Shown piece after piece: positions 6,309-9,221 of a stretch of DNA of 9,221 nt; the first letter of the stretch is position 1, and every line of letters starts with the position of its first letter. A program made the translations under genes and the position numbers. Source of the stretch: Bacteroidota bacterium (GTDB lineage: Bacteria; Bacteroidota; Bacteroidia; Bacteroidales; JADFUO01); contig JAUWKH010000051.1 of the NCBI GenBank assembly GCA_030614305.1, positions 1 through 9,221 on the forward strand. The letters are read 5' to 3'. Below the pieces are notes generated by a model. The model did not search any database. It was not told the DNA's origin and worked only from the letters and a program-made list of their open reading frames with translations.

Positions 6309-7745
6309 TTAGATAATAATTTTTTTATCTAATTCTTCAACATAAATTCTAAATTGTTTATCAGTCTCAACCAGGTTGTTAACTGTCTTGCATGCGTGTA
6401 AAACAGTTGCATGATCTTTATTGCCACAATGAACTCCAATTGTAGCTAAAGAGGAATTAGTATGCTTTTTTGAAAAGAACATTGCAAGTTGGCGTGCCTG
6501 CACGATTTCTCTTTTTCTTGTTTTGGAATTTATATTTTCTAATGATATATTAAAATAATCGCAAACAACTTTTTGAATGAAGTCAATAGAAATTTCCCTT
6601 GATGTGTTTTTAACGAACTTGTCAATCATTTGTTTAGCAAGGTCAATAGTAATTGCTTTTTTATTTAATGATGATTGTGCAAGTATTGATATTAAGGCGC
6701 CTTCCAGTTCTCTTATATTAGTTGTTATGCTGTAGGCAAGGTATTCAATTACATTATTAGGAATTTCAATTCCGTCATTATATAATCTTTTTTGCAGTAT
6801 TGCAATTCTTGTTTCAAGGTCAGGAACTAATAAATCGGCAGCCAACCCCCATTTAAACCTTGATAATAATCGGGGTTCAATCCCTTTCATTTCAATTGGT
6901 GCTTTATCGGCAGTAATTATAAGTTGTTTGCTTTTCTGATGAAGATGATTAAAAATATGAAAGAAAATATCCTGTGTTTTTTCCTTACCTGAAATAAACT
7001 GAATATCATCTATAATCAGTACATCTATTATTTGGTAAAAATGAACAAAATCGTTTTGGTTATTATTTCTAACCGAATCAATATATTGTGCAATAAATTG
7101 TTCGGTTGATAAGTATAATACTGTTTTATTTGGAAAATTATTTTTTACCTGAATGCCAATTGCATGTGCAAGATGGGTTTTACCTAAGCCAACATTACTG
7201 TAAATAAATAACGGGTTAAAAGACGTTTTTCCCGGGCTTTCTGCCACAGCATAACCTGCAGAACGTGCTAAACGGTTACAGTCGCCTTCAATAAAATTAT
7301 CAAATGAGTAAGATTCAACAAGCTGAGATTGAACTTTAATCTTTTTTAATCCTGGAATGATAAACGGATTTGGAATGTCCTTTGATTTACCTTTGTTTAA
7401 ATTTATTGGCATGGAAACCGGTGGATTTTTTATTGCTTTTATATTGCTTGTTGGAATATTGATAGTATAAGGATTATCATCTTCAAAAGATTTATCCATG
7501 ATAATACTGTATTCTAATCTTCCATCGGAGCCTAACTCTTTTTTAATTGTCTTTTTCAACAAAGTAATATAATGCTCTTCTAACCATTCATAAAAAAACT
7601 GACTTGGAACCTGGATTGTAAGTATATTGTTCTCAAGCCTTACAGGAACAATTGGCTCAAACCATGTTTTATAGCTCTGGTGATGAATGTTGTCTTTAAT
7701 AACTATAAGACAGTTTTCCCAGATCTTAACATAATTTATTTTCAT
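6309..7745 (-). CDS. dnaA: Chromosomal replication initiator protein DnaA
   Basis: DnaA binds DnaA boxes at oriC, melts the origin as an ATP-bound filament and recruits the replicative helicase. The 478-residue protein shows all four domains. Domain I (about 1-85) has IWENCLIVIKDNIHHQSYKTWFEP; a linker (about 86-130) follows. The AAA+ domain (about 140-350) has Walker A SNVGLGKTH (183-191), Walker B VLIIDDIQF (242-250), the ITADKAP sensor-1 region, RLLSRFKWGL with the Arg-finger/box VII arginines (R292, R296), and sensor-2 TNIRELEGAL (R345). Domain IV ends with CGNKDHATVLHAC (440-452), the DnaA-box recognition signature. Start: ATG at 7743-7745; a TTG two codons upstream is less likely. Walker A begins with Ser rather than Gly/Ala. 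The gene is not next to dnaN; instead the LMW-PTP homologue, dehydratase and RsmI-like genes follow on the same strand. Confidence 0.98.
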   Translation of the reverse strand: MKINYVKIWENCLIVIKDNIHHQSYKTWFEPIVPVRLENNILTIQVPSQFFYEWLEEHYITLLKKTIKKELGSDGRLEYSIIMDKSFEDDNPYTINIPTSNIKAIKNPPVSMPINLNKGKSKDIPNPFIIPGLKKIKVQSQLVESYSFDNFIEGDCNRLARSAGYAVAESPGKTSFNPLFIYSNVGLGKTHLAHAIGIQVKNNFPNKTVLYLSTEQFIAQYIDSVRNNNQNDFVHFYQIIDVLIIDDIQFISGKEKTQDIFFHIFNHLHQKSKQLIITADKAPIEMKGIEPRLLSRFKWGLAADLLVPDLETRIAILQKRLYNDGIEIPNNVIEYLAYSITTNIRELEGALISILAQSSLNKKAITIDLAKQMIDKFVKNTSREISIDFIQKVVCDYFNISLENINSKTRKREIVQARQLAMFFSKKHTNSSLATIGVHCGNKDHATVLHACKTVNNLVETDKQFRIYVEELDKKIII

Positions 7746-7863
7746 TGGCAAAATGTAATATTAAAGATATTGAATCATTTGAATAAAAATAAAAAATTTA
7801 TTTGTTAATTTTCAGAACTTTATGTTCCGAGATTTTTTAGATTCGCTAGCCTAAGAGAAGCAC

Positions 7864-7918
7864 TGATATTTTTTCAACAAATATGCAAAGAAAATAGTTG
7901 AAAAAAAATAAAATATCA
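7864..7918. repeat. Imperfect AT-rich inverted repeat upstream of dnaA
   Basis: The arms TGATATTTTTTCAAC (7864-7878) and 7897-7918 are complementary over 15 bases: 10 contiguous inner pairs (TTTTTTCAAC with GTTGAAAAAA at 7897-7906), or all 15 if a 7-nt bulge is allowed in the right arm. The loop is 18 nt. It may be a protein-binding site, a mRNA leader hairpin or a weak terminator for the YigZ transcript. The A/T bias raises the chance of coincidence. Confidence 0.4.
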
Positions 7919-7952
7919 CTTGATTTTTAATTTTTTTTGTTGTATTTAGGAG

Positions 7953-7986
7953 CGAAGATAATAAAAATATTTATCTGATTTACAAA
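7953..7986 (-). promoter_or_regulatory. Possible promoter upstream of dnaA
   Basis: On the minus strand TTTG (7983-7986) is followed after 22 bp by TATCTTCG (7953-7960), one base off the Bacteroidota -7 consensus TAnnTTTG and within the looser spacing range. It would drive dnaA with a leader of about 200 nt that includes the inverted repeat at 7864-7918. This is a pattern match only. Confidence 0.3.
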
Positions 7987-8001
7987 AAAAATAAATAATT
8001 T

Positions 8002-8616
8002 TTATTCCGTGTGTAAATAATTGATTTTTAATCCTTTTATTTTTTTAAATTTTTCATAAATTCTTAACGAATTGTTTTTTCTTATTGAAAATATGATTTT
8101 GCAATTTAAATCAAATTTTTGACTTGTCTGCGTGATGCTTTCTTCTTTAATAATTTTTTTTACTGTATTCATTATTGGATAATCATAGATAATTTCATAA
8201 ACTTCGTTAATTGTTTTTTCAATAATTTTTGTATTGTTTAAGGCATCTTTTGCAGATGTTTTATAAGCATTGATTAATCCTCCTATACCTAATTTTGTGC
8301 CTCCGAAATACCTGACAACAACAATTAAGATATTTGTAAGATCATGCGATAATATTTGCCCGAAGATTGGCTTTCCGGCAGTGCCTGAGGGCTCACCGTC
8401 GTCATTTATTCTGTATGAGGACTTGTCAAAGCCCAATTGATATGCATAACAATGATGGCGTGCATCATGATATTTTATTCGTAAAGCCGACAAATGTTCT
8501 TTGACCTGACTTTCGTTATTTACAGGTATTGCATGGGCAATAAATTTACTTCCTCGATCTTTGAATAAGCCTTCGGAAATATTTTCTATTGTTTTGTATG
8601 TATCTTCAAAAAGCAT
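8002..8616 (-). CDS. YigZ/IMPACT family protein (UPF0029)
   Basis: This 204-residue protein matches the bacterial YigZ family, relatives of eukaryotic IMPACT/YIH1. The N-terminal UPF0029 domain (about 10-125) shows RGSKFIAHAIPV, HDARHHCYAY, the hallmark INDDGEPSGTAGKPI (70-84) and VRYFGGTKLGIGGLINAY (101-118). The C-terminal part (about 138-195) corresponds to the small DUF1949 ferredoxin-like domain and is less conserved. The length is normal for the family and the ATG at 8614-8616 fits the usual start. The molecular role in bacteria is not well defined; the fold suggests nucleic-acid or ribosome-related binding in the cytoplasm. It is followed by the gene-free region upstream of dnaA, so it is probably the end of its transcript. 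Confidence 0.93.
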   Translation of the reverse strand: MLFEDTYKTIENISEGLFKDRGSKFIAHAIPVNNESQVKEHLSALRIKYHDARHHCYAYQLGFDKSSYRINDDGEPSGTAGKPIFGQILSHDLTNILIVVVRYFGGTKLGIGGLINAYKTSAKDALNNTKIIEKTINEVYEIIYDYPIMNTVKKIIKEESITQTSQKFDLNCKIIFSIRKNNSLRIYEKFKKIKGLKINYLHTE

Positions 8617-8681
8617 TTAATGAAATATCAATACCCATTTGTTATTTTGTAAATACTATTTTTTTCAGGTAAATTTTAAAG

Positions 8682-8698
8682 TAAAGATAAAATCTTTA
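8682..8698. terminator. Small AT-rich hairpin after the EamA permease gene
   Basis: A perfect 7-bp stem TAAAGAT / ATCTTTA with a 3-nt AAA loop starts 18 bp after the stop codon of the permease gene. The stem has only one G-C pair and no strong T-tract follows, so it would be a weak intrinsic terminator at best. Its position at the end of the gene is the main support. Confidence 0.25.
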
Positions 8699-8715
8699 TA
8701 TTAAAAGTAAAAATT

Positions 8716-9221
8716 TCACGCAAAAGCAATCAATAAAATTGCAATGATTGATAAAAGAATTCCTGTCCAGTTGATAACCGATAGTTTTTCTCTGAAAATA
8801 ATAAATCCTGCTAAAGCTGATAGAACAACTATTCCAACATTTTGAACCGGAAACAGCACTGTGCTTTGAAACACACCCATTGCCATTATCAGATAATATG
8901 TTGTGCCGAAATTCAAAAAACCAAGAATTATCCCGCCGATTATATTTCTAATATGTATTTTTTGTTTGAATATAAAATATCTTCCTGTTGAAATACAAAT
9001 ACAAATTATTAAAGAAATTGTAAATACTATTGCAAGGAATAAAACTGTTTCATTTGAGATAAAATTATGTTCGGAATATTTTAAAAAGACATCGGTTATT
9101 CCGTTTCCGAGAAAAAGTAAAACAGGTAAAATTAAATATCTTGAATAAACCTTGATCTTGTTATTCTTTTTTAATGTTAAATAAAATGCAATTAATGCAG
9201 CAAGAATTCCAATGATCTTTA
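8716..9221 (-). CDS. EamA/DMT-family transporter, C-terminal part (runs out of the window)
   Basis: The frame ending in TGA at 8716-8718 stays open to the window edge, giving about 168 C-terminal codons of a longer membrane protein; the real start lies beyond 9221. A TTG at 8914-8916 is internal, not a start. About six hydrophobic segments are seen: IIGILAALIAFYL, YLILPVLLFLGNGITDVFLKY, TVLFLAIVFTISLIICICI, IIGGIILGFLNFGTTYYLIMA, a segment around LFPVQNVGIVVLSALAGF, and WTGILLSIIAILLIAFA. The ending 'FREKLSVINWTGILLSIIAILL' type pattern (Glu-Lys-Leu before the last helix, then a Trp-x-Gly turn) is typical of the second EamA repeat in drug/metabolite transporters, which usually have ten helices. 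The substrate is unknown. It precedes the YigZ gene on the same strand, with 99 bp between them. Confidence 0.75.
   Translation of the reverse strand, partial: KIIGILAALIAFYLTLKKNNKIKVYSRYLILPVLLFLGNGITDVFLKYSEHNFISNETVLFLAIVFTISLIICICISTGRYFIFKQKIHIRNIIGGIILGFLNFGTTYYLIMAMGVFQSTVLFPVQNVGIVVLSALAGFIIFREKLSVINWTGILLSIIAILLIAFA

Larger units (their letters stand above)
7746..8001. other. Gene-free region upstream of dnaA (possible long leader)
   Basis: This 256-bp stretch between the YigZ gene and dnaA is the longest gene-free part of the window. It is very AT-rich and contains a possible promoter and an imperfect inverted repeat, listed separately. I see no convincing DnaA box (TTATNCACA on either strand) and no ORF, so there is no support for calling it oriC. 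If the promoter candidate is real, the dnaA mRNA would have a leader of about 200 nt that could carry regulation. Confidence 0.5.

Noticed and set aside
7815..7827. Hairpin GAAC/GTTC upstream of dnaA
   Set aside because: Only four base pairs with a 5-nt loop; expected by chance at this length.
7746..8001. oriC next to dnaA
   Set aside because: AT-rich and upstream of dnaA, but no TTATNCACA-like boxes could be found on either strand, dnaN is not adjacent, and genes on both sides point the same way.
8716..8916. Stand-alone 66-residue small membrane protein
   Set aside because: The frame continues open without a stop to the window edge at 9221 with more transmembrane segments; the apparent start is an internal TTG. 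It is the tail of an EamA permease.

Overview
The window is strongly AT-rich and reads as a chromosomal segment from a member of the Bacteroidota, probably an uncultured or poorly sampled lineage. The support is indirect. Starts lack clear Shine-Dalgarno sequences. Several upstream regions carry TAnnTTTG-like octamers, the -7 element of Bacteroidota promoters. The order dnaA, low-molecular-weight phosphatase homologue, short RsmI-like methyltransferase and the 'VGNRPLPLYEAE' type of sugar transferase are familiar from this phylum. Stop codons behave as in the standard code. No RNA gene, CRISPR array, insertion sequence or prophage gene was seen.

Layout. The plus strand carries only the tail of an M48 metallopeptidase at the left edge (ends at 167). 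Everything else is on the minus strand. Reading in the direction of transcription, from the right edge leftwards: the C-terminal part of an EamA/DMT permease running out of the window (8716-9221); a YigZ/IMPACT protein (8002-8616); a 256-bp gene-free stretch with an imperfect inverted repeat and a possible promoter; dnaA (6309-7745); a tight three-gene cluster of LMW-PTP homologue, PLP-dependent threonine/serine dehydratase and RsmI-like methyltransferase (6180 to 4025, gaps of 20 and 3 bp); an ABC exporter pair (ATPase and permease, overlapping by 8 bp, 3916 to 2218); a lipoprotein with a trypsin-like protease domain (1095-2171); and a polyprenyl-phosphate sugar transferase (203-1012).

Functionally this is mostly core housekeeping (replication initiation, rRNA-type methylation, amino-acid metabolism) next to an envelope-related block (exporter, lipoprotein protease, glycan-initiating transferase).

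The most striking observation is that the phosphatase homologue next to dnaA has lost both catalytic residues of its family: the nucleophilic Cys is Ser (S7) and the general acid Asp of the DPY loop is Asn (N122), while the rest of the fold signature and the phosphate-binding Arg remain. It is predicted to be a pseudophosphatase. Also notable are a 75-residue insertion with four cysteines inside the sugar transferase, an E-loop type ABC ATPase, and a DnaA whose Walker A motif starts with Ser instead of Gly/Ala.
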